From Commensalibacter oyaizuii (GTDB lineage Bacteria > Pseudomonadota > Alphaproteobacteria > Acetobacterales > Acetobacteraceae), in the NCBI RefSeq assembly GCF_029953265.1, contig NZ_JASBAO010000001.1:372001-436000 (forward strand): DNA of 64,000 nucleotides. The letters are read 5' to 3'. The notes below the pieces were generated by a model. That model saw nothing but the letters and a program-made list of their open reading frames with translations, was not told the origin of the DNA and did no database searches. Shown here piece by piece: positions 37,371-45,296 of this stretch. Both the position numbers and the translations under genes were made by a program. Numbering within the stretch: the first letter of the stretch is position 1; each line of letters starts with the position of its first letter.

Positions 37371-38048
37371 CTATTGATCTGATTCTTTTGTTCTATTGGC
37401 ATATTCGGAGAAAATATGATCAATATCTAATTCTTCAGATGATGAGGAATTTGATTTATTGGCATCATCGTAAGAAGCTGCAAAATTATCTTCTGCTGGT
37501 TGTGTTGGATGATCGACTTCTTCTTTTGAAACCCGTTCGTTGGCCTCGGCAATAGCAGCGTTTAAGTCCATCTGGCTACACAACCCTAAAATAACAGGAT
37601 CACGAGGTTTAATATTTGGAGAGTTCCAATGCTGTTTATCTCGCACTTTTGAAATCGTGTCTTTGGTTGTTCCCAAAAGCTTTGCAATCTGTGTATCCAA
37701 TAATTGCGGAAAATTTCTTAATAAAAATGCAATGGCATCTGGACGATCATTTCGTTTGGAAATAGGGGTGTATCTTGCACCTTTTGAGCGTCTAACAATT
37801 TGCATTCTAGAAGATGACAAACGTAATTTTCGGGAGGGGTCAGCTTCGCAACGACTAATTTCTTCTTGTGTTAATTGTCCATTTGATACTGGATCATACC
37901 CAATGATGCTTTGTGCCACTTCGCCATCTGCAATGGCTTGCACTTCAAGGGGGTGCATACCACAAAACTCGGCAATTTGGGTAAAAGTAAGAGCAGTCTT
38001 TTCAATCAACCATACTGCTGTTGCTTTTGGCATAAGGGGTAAAGTCAT
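37371..38048 (-). CDS. trcR: Cell-cycle transcriptional regulator TrcR (DUF1013)
   Basis: TrcR/DUF1013 proteins are confined to Alphaproteobacteria and act in cell-cycle transcription. The N-terminal L-P-L-M-P-K-A-T-A-V-W-L-I and F-C-G-M-H-P-L-E-V-Q region is a helix-turn-helix-like segment highly conserved in the family. A second one is visible at I-A-K-L-L-G-T-T-K-D-T-I-S-K-V-R. The C-terminal 60 residues are acidic and serine-rich, probably disordered. Its 225 residues are typical. It is followed by purE. Confidence 0.92.
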   Translation of the reverse strand: MTLPLMPKATAVWLIEKTALTFTQIAEFCGMHPLEVQAIADGEVAQSIIGYDPVSNGQLTQEEISRCEADPSRKLRLSSSRMQIVRRSKGARYTPISKRNDRPDAIAFLLRNFPQLLDTQIAKLLGTTKDTISKVRDKQHWNSPNIKPRDPVILGLCSQMDLNAAIAEANERVSKEEVDHPTQPAEDNFAASYDDANKSNSSSSEELDIDHIFSEYANRTKESDQ

Positions 38049-38146
38049 AACGATCCTATAAATGAATATGGCTTATTAAATATTATACAAATCATAATAT
38101 CGGTAATAATAATTTATATAATATTTATATGTGTTAAAATCATGTT

Positions 38147-38185
38147 ATCTTAAAACAAGGAAAATAGCTTCCCTTATTTTAAGAT
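38147..38185. terminator. Long hairpin between rpmE and trcR
   Basis: ATCTTAAAACAAGG (38147-38160) and CCTTATTTTAAGAT (38172-38185) pair over 14 bases with one mismatch around an 11-base loop. It lies 39 bases past the rpmE stop and about 100 bases before trcR on the same strand. It probably terminates rpmE, although a clean T-run is not obvious. Confidence 0.6.
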
Positions 38186-38223
38186 AAAACATTACGTTAG
38201 TATTATCAGAATGGATAATTATC

Positions 38224-38451
38224 TTATCCTTTTTTCTGACCAATACCAGCAAAACGTTTATTAAATTTAGCAACTTGACCACGAGAATCATTGATACGTT
38301 GTACCCCTGTCCAAGCAGGATGGGACTTAGGATCAACGTCAAGACGGAGCGTATCACCACTATTGCCATAGCAAGAGCGAGTTTTGAATTCAGTACCGTC
38401 TGTCATGACGACTGTGATTTCGTGATAATCTGGATGAATATCGGCTTTCAT
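38224..38451 (-). CDS. rpmE: 50S ribosomal protein L31
   Basis: A component of the large ribosomal subunit, 75 residues. The family features are M-K-A-D-I-H-P-D-Y at the N-terminus, [23 protein letters not shown] and F-N-K-R-F-A. Of the four zinc-binding cysteines of the C+ form, only one Cys (C28) remains, so this is the non-zinc form usual in Alphaproteobacteria. It stands alone, upstream of trcR and divergent from mscL. Confidence 0.96.
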   Translation of the reverse strand: MKADIHPDYHEITVVMTDGTEFKTRSCYGNSGDTLRLDVDPKSHPAWTGVQRINDSRGQVAKFNKRFAGIGQKKG

Positions 38452-38658
38452 GATTTTCTCTTAACAGACTATAAAAAAAAAACTCCGTTAACAGACGGAG
38501 AAACAGCTTATCTTATAAACATTTTATAGCGTTAAATCAATCCATTGAATGAAATCTTTTTATATTTTCTATTCCCTGTTATGATTTCTTTGATATAGCT
38601 AGGGTAATAGTAAAGATATAAACTGTTCAAAACTTTATATAAATTAGGGGAAAAAGCT

Positions 38659-39147
38659 ATGAGTAACGAACAAGAAACGGTCAGCAAAAGGACACCAAAA
38701 TGGGTTGCTGACTTTCAAGCATTTATTATGCGCGGGAATGTTATTGACTTGGCTGTCGGTATTATTGTTGGTGCAGCCTTTACAACTGTAGTTAATAGTT
38801 TGGTAAAAGATATATTAAACCCAGTTATAGGATTATTGGTAGGTGGAATAGATTTTAGTAATATATTTATAACTTTAAAAGGGCAACATGTTCAAACCCT
38901 TGCAGAGGCTCAAAAAATCGGAGCTGTTACTTTAAATTTAGGTGTATTTATTAATGCCATTGTTCAATTTTTAATTATTGGTTTTGCTGTCTTTTGGCTG
39001 GTACGCATTTTAAACAAGCTTTATACGAATTCCAAAGCTAAAGAAGTAAAAGTGGAAAAGCCAACGAAAGAACAGTTACTATTAACTGAAATCAGGGATG
39101 TCTTAATTCAAAACAGCCAAAAGAAAATCGATAAAGATTGCGTATAA
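38659..39147 (+). CDS. mscL: Large-conductance mechanosensitive channel
   Basis: MscL opens under membrane tension to release solutes on osmotic downshock. The N-terminal F-I-M-R-G-N-V-I-D-L-A-V-G and first helix G-A-A-F-T-T-V-V-N-S are classic. A second helix lies at about 100-125, followed by a cytoplasmic helix. At 162 residues it is somewhat longer than the usual 136-150 because of extended ends. GGGGAAAA lies just before the ATG. With Kdp it gives the cell two osmotic responses, but they are not linked genetically. Confidence 0.96.
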   Translation: MSNEQETVSKRTPKWVADFQAFIMRGNVIDLAVGIIVGAAFTTVVNSLVKDILNPVIGLLVGGIDFSNIFITLKGQHVQTLAEAQKIGAVTLNLGVFINAIVQFLIIGFAVFWLVRILNKLYTNSKAKEVKVEKPTKEQLLLTEIRDVLIQNSQKKIDKDCV

Positions 39148-39196
39148 GGGATTTTTATTGGTATAAAACGACAATTTCATAGCCAGAGAATAAATA

Positions 39197-39523
39197 ATGA
39201 AAAAATTATTGTGTGTATTTGTAAGCCTGTTTTTGATTTCGACCCAGACAGGGTGTCAAACACAAAGTGATCATTATTTAACAGACCAGCCAACACCGCG
39301 CTCTTTGGCTTTGAATTATTTGTTCGTTCATGGAATGTGCATGGGTTTTTTGCAGAATCCTGATGTATCGTTTGATCAATTCAAACTGTTGGTACAATAC
39401 GATCATCAAGCTAAGCTTTATGTGGTTAATGCATTATCTAACCCATCGTCAAAGAACATGCAAAAAGCCAAAGATTCTATTGAACAAGTTATTCATTTCA
39501 TAACAGTTAATCAGAAATCGTAA
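39197..39523 (+). CDS. Small putative lipoprotein of unknown function
   Basis: The 108-residue product has a basic start, a hydrophobic core and a lipobox-like T-Q-T-G-C with Cys20; the -3 position is glutamine, so the lipobox is imperfect. The mature part is mostly helical and contains an unusual H-G-M-C-M-G-F stretch. I recognise no family. It lies 49 bases after mscL and ends at a strong hairpin at 39525-39552. Confidence 0.72.
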   Translation: MKKLLCVFVSLFLISTQTGCQTQSDHYLTDQPTPRSLALNYLFVHGMCMGFLQNPDVSFDQFKLLVQYDHQAKLYVVNALSNPSSKNMQKAKDSIEQVIHFITVNQKS

Positions 39524-39524
39524 T

Positions 39525-39552
39525 AAAAGAGGTAGCCTTTGCTACCTCTTTT
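39525..39552. terminator. Bidirectional terminator between lipoprotein gene and secF
   Basis: AAAAGAGGTAGC (39525-39536) and GCTACCTCTTTT (39541-39552) form a perfect 12-bp stem with a CTTT loop and A and T runs at the edges. It lies between converging genes and can serve both. Confidence 0.9.
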
Positions 39553-39574
39553 AGAATCAACCTAATGACAGAAT

Positions 39575-40513
39575 TTATTGTGTTTTTTTCGCTCTTCTTC
39601 TTAGGCTGCCTTCTTCCATAAATAAAAGAAGAGGGGCCGCAATAAAGATGGATGAAGATGTCCCAACAACAATTCCAAACAACATGACCCAAGCAAAGCC
39701 AGAGAGGGACGCCCCGCCGAACAAAGCTAAAGGTAAGGCTGCCAAGAAAACGGTTGCAGAGGTGGCTAAGGTTCGACTTAGGGTCTCGTTAATTGACATA
39801 TCGATTAATTCCCGAATGGGCATCGAATGATATTTACGTAGATTCTCTCTAACACGATCATATACAACCACCTTATCATTGGTCGAATAACCTAGAATTG
39901 TCAATAAAGCCGCAACCATTACAAGATCGAACTCAAAACGAGTAATAACAAGAAAACCGATCGCTTTTGTTAAATCCAACACTAGGGTAATAATCGCACT
40001 AACTGCGAATTCCCACTCAAATCGAAACCAGATATAAAACATAATCATTAATAGGCTAAGGCCAAGAGCCAACAACCCATTTCGAAACAATTCAGAGGAT
40101 ACAGATGCCCCAACCGCATCGGCTCTAACGATTTTAGTACCATCATGGGCTGCTAAAATAGCTTGCTTCACATCAGTAATTAAAGTTTGTGTGGCTTCTG
40201 CATTATTTTCTTTAGGGGCATCAAGACGTATTAATACACTATTATTTGCGCCAAATTGTTGCAATCCTGCTGCTGATATATGGGCTTGGGTTAACTCTTG
40301 CCTTATTTTGGTAAAGTCTGCTGGACCTTGGGTTTGTGCTTCAACAACAATACCACCACGAAAGTCCAGACCCAATGTCAACCCTGGGTGAAAAAAGAGA
40401 ATAATAGACGCAATAGATAAAACCGCAGAGGTAATTAACCCGATAAAGCGTCCACGCATAAAATGGATTTTAGTGCCATTTGGAACTAGATGTAATAAAG
40501 GACGGCCAAGCAT
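39575..40513 (-). CDS. secF: Protein translocase subunit SecF
   Basis: SecF works with SecD to use the proton motive force late in Sec-dependent export. The usual six helices are visible, with the first periplasmic domain after G-L-D-F-R-G-G-I-V-V-E and the later helices around T-I-L-G-Y-S-T-N-D-K-V-V-V-Y-D-R-V-R. The ATG at 40513 is better placed than 40558, which would lie inside secD. From 40513 it has 312 residues and starts 10 bases after the secD stop. Confidence 0.96.
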   Translation of the reverse strand: MLGRPLLHLVPNGTKIHFMRGRFIGLITSAVLSIASIILFFHPGLTLGLDFRGGIVVEAQTQGPADFTKIRQELTQAHISAAGLQQFGANNSVLIRLDAPKENNAEATQTLITDVKQAILAAHDGTKIVRADAVGASVSSELFRNGLLALGLSLLMIMFYIWFRFEWEFAVSAIITLVLDLTKAIGFLVITRFEFDLVMVAALLTILGYSTNDKVVVYDRVRENLRKYHSMPIRELIDMSINETLSRTLATSATVFLAALPLALFGGASLSGFAWVMLFGIVVGTSSSIFIAAPLLLFMEEGSLRRRAKKTQ

Positions 40514-40523
40514 GATCTTTCTT

Positions 40524-42083
40524 TCAAATTGGAAGTTCTTTAGGACGGGTAACGGCATACCAGCGAATAATTAACATCCATGATAAGCATAAAGTCGTAA
40601 AAAGAGTCGTCACAATACCAATGGTAATCGTCAAAGCAAAACCACGTACGGGACCCGTTCCAAATATAAACAGCATAACATGAGATAAAAAGGCGGTAAC
40701 GTTGCTATCAATAATAGTACTTAACGCCCTATCAAAGCCCGCTTGTAAAGCATTTAAAGGATTACGCCCGTTACGGACTTCTTCCCTAATGCGTTCATTG
40801 ATTAAAATATTAGCATCAACAGCCATTCCCAATGTCAATAACATTCCAGCCATTCCTGGCAGTGTCAGTGTTGCCTGAAACAAGGATAATATGGCGGTCA
40901 TTAAAATCAAATTCGCAAATAGGGCGATATCAGCGTAAAAACCAAAACGACCGTAAAAAACCAACATAAATACAATAACTAAGGCAAAGCCTACTGCTAA
41001 GCTGATCCCCCCAGCTTTGATAGCATCAAGTCCCAAAGATGGGCCAATAGTGCGTTCTTCCATAACTTTTAGCGGGGCCGGCAGAGCACCCGCACGCAGC
41101 AACAGGGCAAGATCAGTTGCTTGTTGTGGGGTAAAGTGACCTGTAATTTGCCCACTGCCGCCAGTAATAGGGGTATTGATAACGGGTGCTGTAATAACTT
41201 TATTATCTAAAACAATGGCGAAAGGTTTGCCAACATTGGCACGGGTCACACTGGCAAAGGCTTGTGCGCCAGCAGTATCAAATTGAAAGTTAACGGCATA
41301 TTCACCATTTTGTTGGTCCATTCCGGCACTGGCGCTGGTTAACTCAGCACCATCAACCTCGATATGATCACGTACGGGTAGCTTTCTTGCAGGATCATCG
41401 GCCATAGGTAGAAATGTCACGCCAGGTGGGGGGAAATCAGGATTAGTTGCAGTTTCATCAAGCAGATGAAATGTCATTTTTGCGGTTGTGCCCAATAATT
41501 GTTTGATACGGTTTGGATCACTGATCCCTGGCAGTTGCACCACAATTCGATCATCGCCCTGACGGGTGATCGATGGGTCAACTGCACCCGTAGCATCAAT
41601 ACGGCGTCTGACAATTTCGATAGATTGGGTTATAGCCTCGCTAGCGCGCTGTTTCATCGCCTCTTCTGACAATGTCAGAATGATTTGATTATTATTGTCC
41701 GCACTAACATTAAATTCATTCATAACTGCCTTAGGCATTTCACGTAATGCCTTTAGTACCGCTTCTTTTTCAGACGGACTGCGCAAAGTAAAGGTGATGG
41801 TATGATTGGGGAGAGAGCTGTGAATATTCTTGTATCCCAGATTTTTTGAGATCAGGGTTTGGCGGATATTATCACTTAGGGTTTGCAGGCGGTTTTTGGT
41901 GATGGTATTTACATCAACCTGCATCAAAAGATATGATCCTCCCCGTAGATCCAACCCTAAATGCACTTGGCGCCAAGGAATTTTGGGTGATGGTGCAGAC
42001 ATAAAATTAGGTAAACATAATAATAGCCCAATAAAGCAGGTAAGAATAACCAGGGCTAGTTTCTTGCGGCTGTAATACATCAT
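40524..42083 (-). CDS. secD: Protein translocase subunit SecD
   Basis: SecD is the partner of SecF in the accessory complex of the SecYEG translocon. The N-terminal helix is followed by L-G-L-D-L-R-G-G-S-Y-L-L. The P1 domain fills about residues 100-330, with R-I-D-A-T-G-A-V-D-P and V-V-Q-L-P-G-I-S. The helix bundle at the end has A-G-M-L-L-T-L-G-M-A-V-D-A-N-I-L-I-N-E-R-I-R-E-E. Its 519 residues are typical. yajC, often the gene before secD, is not present upstream; instead there is a 465-base spacer. Confidence 0.97.
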   Translation of the reverse strand: MMYYSRKKLALVILTCFIGLLLCLPNFMSAPSPKIPWRQVHLGLDLRGGSYLLMQVDVNTITKNRLQTLSDNIRQTLISKNLGYKNIHSSLPNHTITFTLRSPSEKEAVLKALREMPKAVMNEFNVSADNNNQIILTLSEEAMKQRASEAITQSIEIVRRRIDATGAVDPSITRQGDDRIVVQLPGISDPNRIKQLLGTTAKMTFHLLDETATNPDFPPPGVTFLPMADDPARKLPVRDHIEVDGAELTSASAGMDQQNGEYAVNFQFDTAGAQAFASVTRANVGKPFAIVLDNKVITAPVINTPITGGSGQITGHFTPQQATDLALLLRAGALPAPLKVMEERTIGPSLGLDAIKAGGISLAVGFALVIVFMLVFYGRFGFYADIALFANLILMTAILSLFQATLTLPGMAGMLLTLGMAVDANILINERIREEVRNGRNPLNALQAGFDRALSTIIDSNVTAFLSHVMLFIFGTGPVRGFALTITIGIVTTLFTTLCLSWMLIIRWYAVTRPKELPI

Positions 42084-42548
42084 CGCAGTAACGACTAAAT
42101 CCTTATTTTTAGACCATTATAGACCTAGAAATGGTTGATGAAAACGTTTAACGACGATGTCGTTATTACGTATGGGATGCAATATTGTTTTGGCTATACA
42201 GCAAAAACTTGTCAAGGTAAAAGCTGTATAAGATAAAAATAGATATTATAAAATATAGATTTTAATATTTTACATTGAATCAATAAAAAATATACGTTTT
42301 TGACTCTTCAGCTTGCAACATTTTTCAATATGCCACTTAAAAATCACTAAATCATAATGATTTATTAATAGAATGAAAGAATGTCCGATCGTATAATTGC
42401 GTATATAATACGAATTTACTTCATTTATCTGAATCCAACTTCAAAGGTTAACATTAGATAAAAAAGAAAATATTTTTATTTTATCTGCGATATGTCATCA
42501 TGATTCAATAAATTCATTATTTTATTCATTAAATTACAAGAGTTCAGC
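42084..42548. other. 465-base intergenic region between divergent secD and an oxidoreductase
   Basis: No credible coding frame. It must contain promoters for both flanking genes. Visible features are an 8-bp inverted repeat at 42195-42230 (listed separately) and a minus-strand TTGACA at 42210-42215 between its arms, about 125 bases before secD. Confidence 0.6.
42195..42230. repeat. Perfect 8-bp inverted repeat around a TTGACA hexamer
   Basis: TATACAGC (42195-42202) and GCTGTATA (42223-42230) flank 20 bases that include a minus-strand TTGACA. The layout suits an operator over a promoter -35 element for secD, or a hairpin. No regulator is identified. Confidence 0.45.
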
Positions 42549-43547
42549 ATGGCACAAACAGAAATTTTACGCGTAGGCATCGCAGGTGCAGGATATTTTG
42601 GTCGTTTTCATGCGTTAAAAGTATTTCATTCTCGACGAGAACAACTGGTCGGTATTTATGACCCTATTATTGATAATGCAAAAAAAGTTGGAAAAGAGGC
42701 AGGGGGTGCCCCTTATTTGCCATTAGATGAATTATTGTTACAGTGCGATGCACTGATTATAGCAGCCCCAGCCGAGGAGCATTACCCTCTGGCGGTGAAA
42801 GCCATCCAAGCGGGGAAACATGTTTTAATTGAAAAACCTATAGCATCGACCTTGGAACAGGCGGATCATTTAATCGACCTATCCAAACAGACAGGGACAG
42901 TGCTGCAGGTGGGACATTTATTACGATATTCCGCCGAGCAAAAGGCAATTAGTGAACGGATCAAACGGCCTCTTTATATCGAAACCACCCGTATTGCGCC
43001 GTTTAAACCCAGAGGGGTTGATGTTTCAGTGGTGCTGGATTTAATGATTCATGATTTGGATTTGGTGATGGCTATTGTTAACTCGCCCATCGAACGGGTT
43101 GATGCCTTGGGTGCTGCGGTAACCTCAGAGTTTGAAGATATTGCCAATGCGCGGGTAACATTTCAAAATGGTTGTGTTGCCACCATTGCTGCCAGTCGAA
43201 TTTCCTTAAAAACCGAACGCAAGATGCGTATTTTTTCCGAAGAGGGGTATTTGTCAGCAGATTTTATGGAAAAACAATTGGTAATGATCGGTCGGGAAAA
43301 AGGTTTACCCTTGCCAGGAACCAATGGATTTAGACGTGAGGCAGTCAAATGGAAAGACCATGATAACTTGGAACAAGAACATGCTGCTTTTGCAGCCTCT
43401 TGCTTGGACGGTGAACCCGTGATTGTCGATGCTTTGGCAGGAAGAAATGCACTAAAGGCTGCTTTGGCGGTAATTAATAGTGTGAAAGAATCAAGAGAAC
43501 GCATGCAAGCATCGGGGTTGTTAAGTCCGAAGAAAATAAGTTTCTAA
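42549..43547 (+). CDS. Gfo/Idh/MocA-family oxidoreductase
   Basis: This is an NAD(P)-dependent sugar or sugar-derivative dehydrogenase. The Rossmann motif G-I-A-G-A-G-Y-F-G-R lies near residue 10, and the catalytic-region E-K-P-I-A-S-T near 95. The C-terminal domain carries M-I-H-D-L-D-L, with histidine and aspartate typical of the family. Its 332 residues are normal. The substrate is not readable; in Alphaproteobacteria such a gene is often near UDP-sugar or lipid A sugar metabolism. It follows the 465-base spacer and precedes the DUF262 gene by 56 bases. Confidence 0.9.
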   Translation: MAQTEILRVGIAGAGYFGRFHALKVFHSRREQLVGIYDPIIDNAKKVGKEAGGAPYLPLDELLLQCDALIIAAPAEEHYPLAVKAIQAGKHVLIEKPIASTLEQADHLIDLSKQTGTVLQVGHLLRYSAEQKAISERIKRPLYIETTRIAPFKPRGVDVSVVLDLMIHDLDLVMAIVNSPIERVDALGAAVTSEFEDIANARVTFQNGCVATIAASRISLKTERKMRIFSEEGYLSADFMEKQLVMIGREKGLPLPGTNGFRREAVKWKDHDNLEQEHAAFAASCLDGEPVIVDALAGRNALKAALAVINSVKESRERMQASGLLSPKKISF

Positions 43548-43603
43548 TTTTTTTTAATTTTCGTTTATCATTCTTATATAAAAACAAAAGAAAGTTTAAA
43601 TAA

Positions 43604-45286
43604 ATGTCTGTAACATCAATTGATTCAAGATTAATTGGAGTAGGAGCTTTACTAAAACAACAGCGTTTGGCGGTTCCTTCTTACCAAAGATCTTATAAAT
43701 GGGAGTTGCAGCAAGTTAAAGAGCTGTATCAAGACATAATTGATGCAAAAAATAAAAAAAGTGAGCAGTATTTTCTTGGAACGGTCGTTATAACAAAAAG
43801 CGAGCATGACAATATAAAAAATATAATTGATGGTCAGCAGCGAATTGTAACAGCCTCTATATTAATTTCAGCAATAAGAAATTATTTTGCAAAGAAAAAG
43901 GATACAGATAGTGTAGAAACCATTACGCGAGATTATATTTCAAGTAAAGATTTACGCACTAAAAATGAAATATCTCATGTTTTAATCCTTCCTGATGATC
44001 AAAAATTTTATACTGAGTATGTTATTAAAATTAAACATATTGGGCAAAAAGCTCCTAAAAATTTATCAGATACGCAAAAACGTCTCTTCCATGCGATTAA
44101 ACAAGCACAGGAAACTATAGCAAAAATAACAGATAAAGATTTAACAAAAACTCCAGATGATGATTTGTTTGATCTTATTGAGTTTATTGAAAAGAAAACA
44201 GTTCTGGTTTCCCTTGATGTAGGAGATGAGGCCAATGCATATGTAATATTTGAAGTGTTGAATGATAGAGGGCTTGATTTAACCGTAGCAGATTTATTGA
44301 AGAATTATGTGTTTGGTGCAGCAGGAAAAGAAAAATTATCTGAGTGTCAAGCACAATGGAATAAGATGAATACATTAATATCGAATTCTCATGGTGAGGG
44401 TGATGTTAAAAAATTTATCAGACATGATTGGATTTCACGTAATGGTCTTATTAGGGAAAGAGATTTATATGATGAAATTAAGCGGACAATTACAAATGAG
44501 ACATCTGTATCTAACTATATAACTAATTTATCGAATAATTCTGAAATATATGCTGCTTTTTTAAATTTAGATTCATCTTTATGGAAAGACTATAACGACA
44601 AAGTAAAGCAAGCACTATATTTGTTTAATATAGCTAAAATTACGCAAGTTAGGCCTTTGTTGATGTCTGTTTTTAATAATTTTAATAAAAAAGAAATTAA
44701 TAAAACTATTCCGATGCTTGCCTCATGGAGTGTTAGGTTTTTAATCTGTGGTGAAGGTGGTAGTGGAGAGCTTGAAAAAAATTATGCGCAAAAAGCAAAA
44801 GAAATTTCCAACAAAACTATAACTACAGCTCTAGAATTATTTGATTCTTTTAAGATTTTGCCAACTGATATAAGATTTGAAAATAGTTTTGCCACAGTGA
44901 ATGCCAAAGGTATATTAGCTCGATGGTGTTTATCAGAATTAGAAATAGAAAAAAATGGTAATCAGCAGAAAATTGCAAACCCTGACACAAACGAGGTCAA
45001 TCTTGAACATGTTTTTCCAGAGAAATCTGGTGATTCTTGGGAAAAAGCTTCTAAGGATATTTCAAAATATCTTCATAGATTGGGCAATTTGGCTTTATTG
45101 AAAGCGAAAGACAATTCACTAGTTGGCAATTGTTCATTTGCTGATAAAAAGAAAGTCTATTCAAAATCTGACTTCTTACTAACAAAAGAAATAGCAAGTT
45201 GTTCGTCTTGGGATGTTAATGAGATAAATAACAGACAAAAAGAGCTTGCAAAGCTTGCTGTAAGGAGATGGAAAAATAAGCCTTGA
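43604..45286 (+). CDS. GmrSD-like DUF262/DUF1524 protein, probable type IV restriction or defence
   Basis: The N-terminal DUF262 domain (about residues 8-240) carries Y-Q-R-S-Y-K-W at 27-33 and the nucleotide-binding D-G-Q-Q-R at 76-80. The C-terminal DUF1524 domain (about 430-560) has the HNH-like core N-L-E-H-V-F-P-E-K and L-H-R-L-G-N-L-A-L-L, followed by F-A-D-K-K-K-V-Y. This two-domain layout is that of single-chain GmrSD enzymes, which use NTP hydrolysis to cut DNA with modified (glucosylated hydroxymethyl) cytosine. Its 560 residues fit. It is a lone gene between housekeeping genes, and appears more AT-rich than the preceding oxidoreductase gene, which suggests acquisition. Target and activity are inferred. 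Confidence 0.85.
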   Translation: MSVTSIDSRLIGVGALLKQQRLAVPSYQRSYKWELQQVKELYQDIIDAKNKKSEQYFLGTVVITKSEHDNIKNIIDGQQRIVTASILISAIRNYFAKKKDTDSVETITRDYISSKDLRTKNEISHVLILPDDQKFYTEYVIKIKHIGQKAPKNLSDTQKRLFHAIKQAQETIAKITDKDLTKTPDDDLFDLIEFIEKKTVLVSLDVGDEANAYVIFEVLNDRGLDLTVADLLKNYVFGAAGKEKLSECQAQWNKMNTLISNSHGEGDVKKFIRHDWISRNGLIRERDLYDEIKRTITNETSVSNYITNLSNNSEIYAAFLNLDSSLWKDYNDKVKQALYLFNIAKITQVRPLLMSVFNNFNKKEINKTIPMLASWSVRFLICGEGGSGELEKNYAQKAKEISNKTITTALELFDSFKILPTDIRFENSFATVNAKGILARWCLSELEIEKNGNQQKIANPDTNEVNLEHVFPEKSGDSWEKASKDISKYLHRLGNLALLKAKDNSLVGNCSFADKKKVYSKSDFLLTKEIASCSSWDVNEINNRQKELAKLAVRRWKNKP

Positions 45287-45296
45287 GTTTCAAAAA

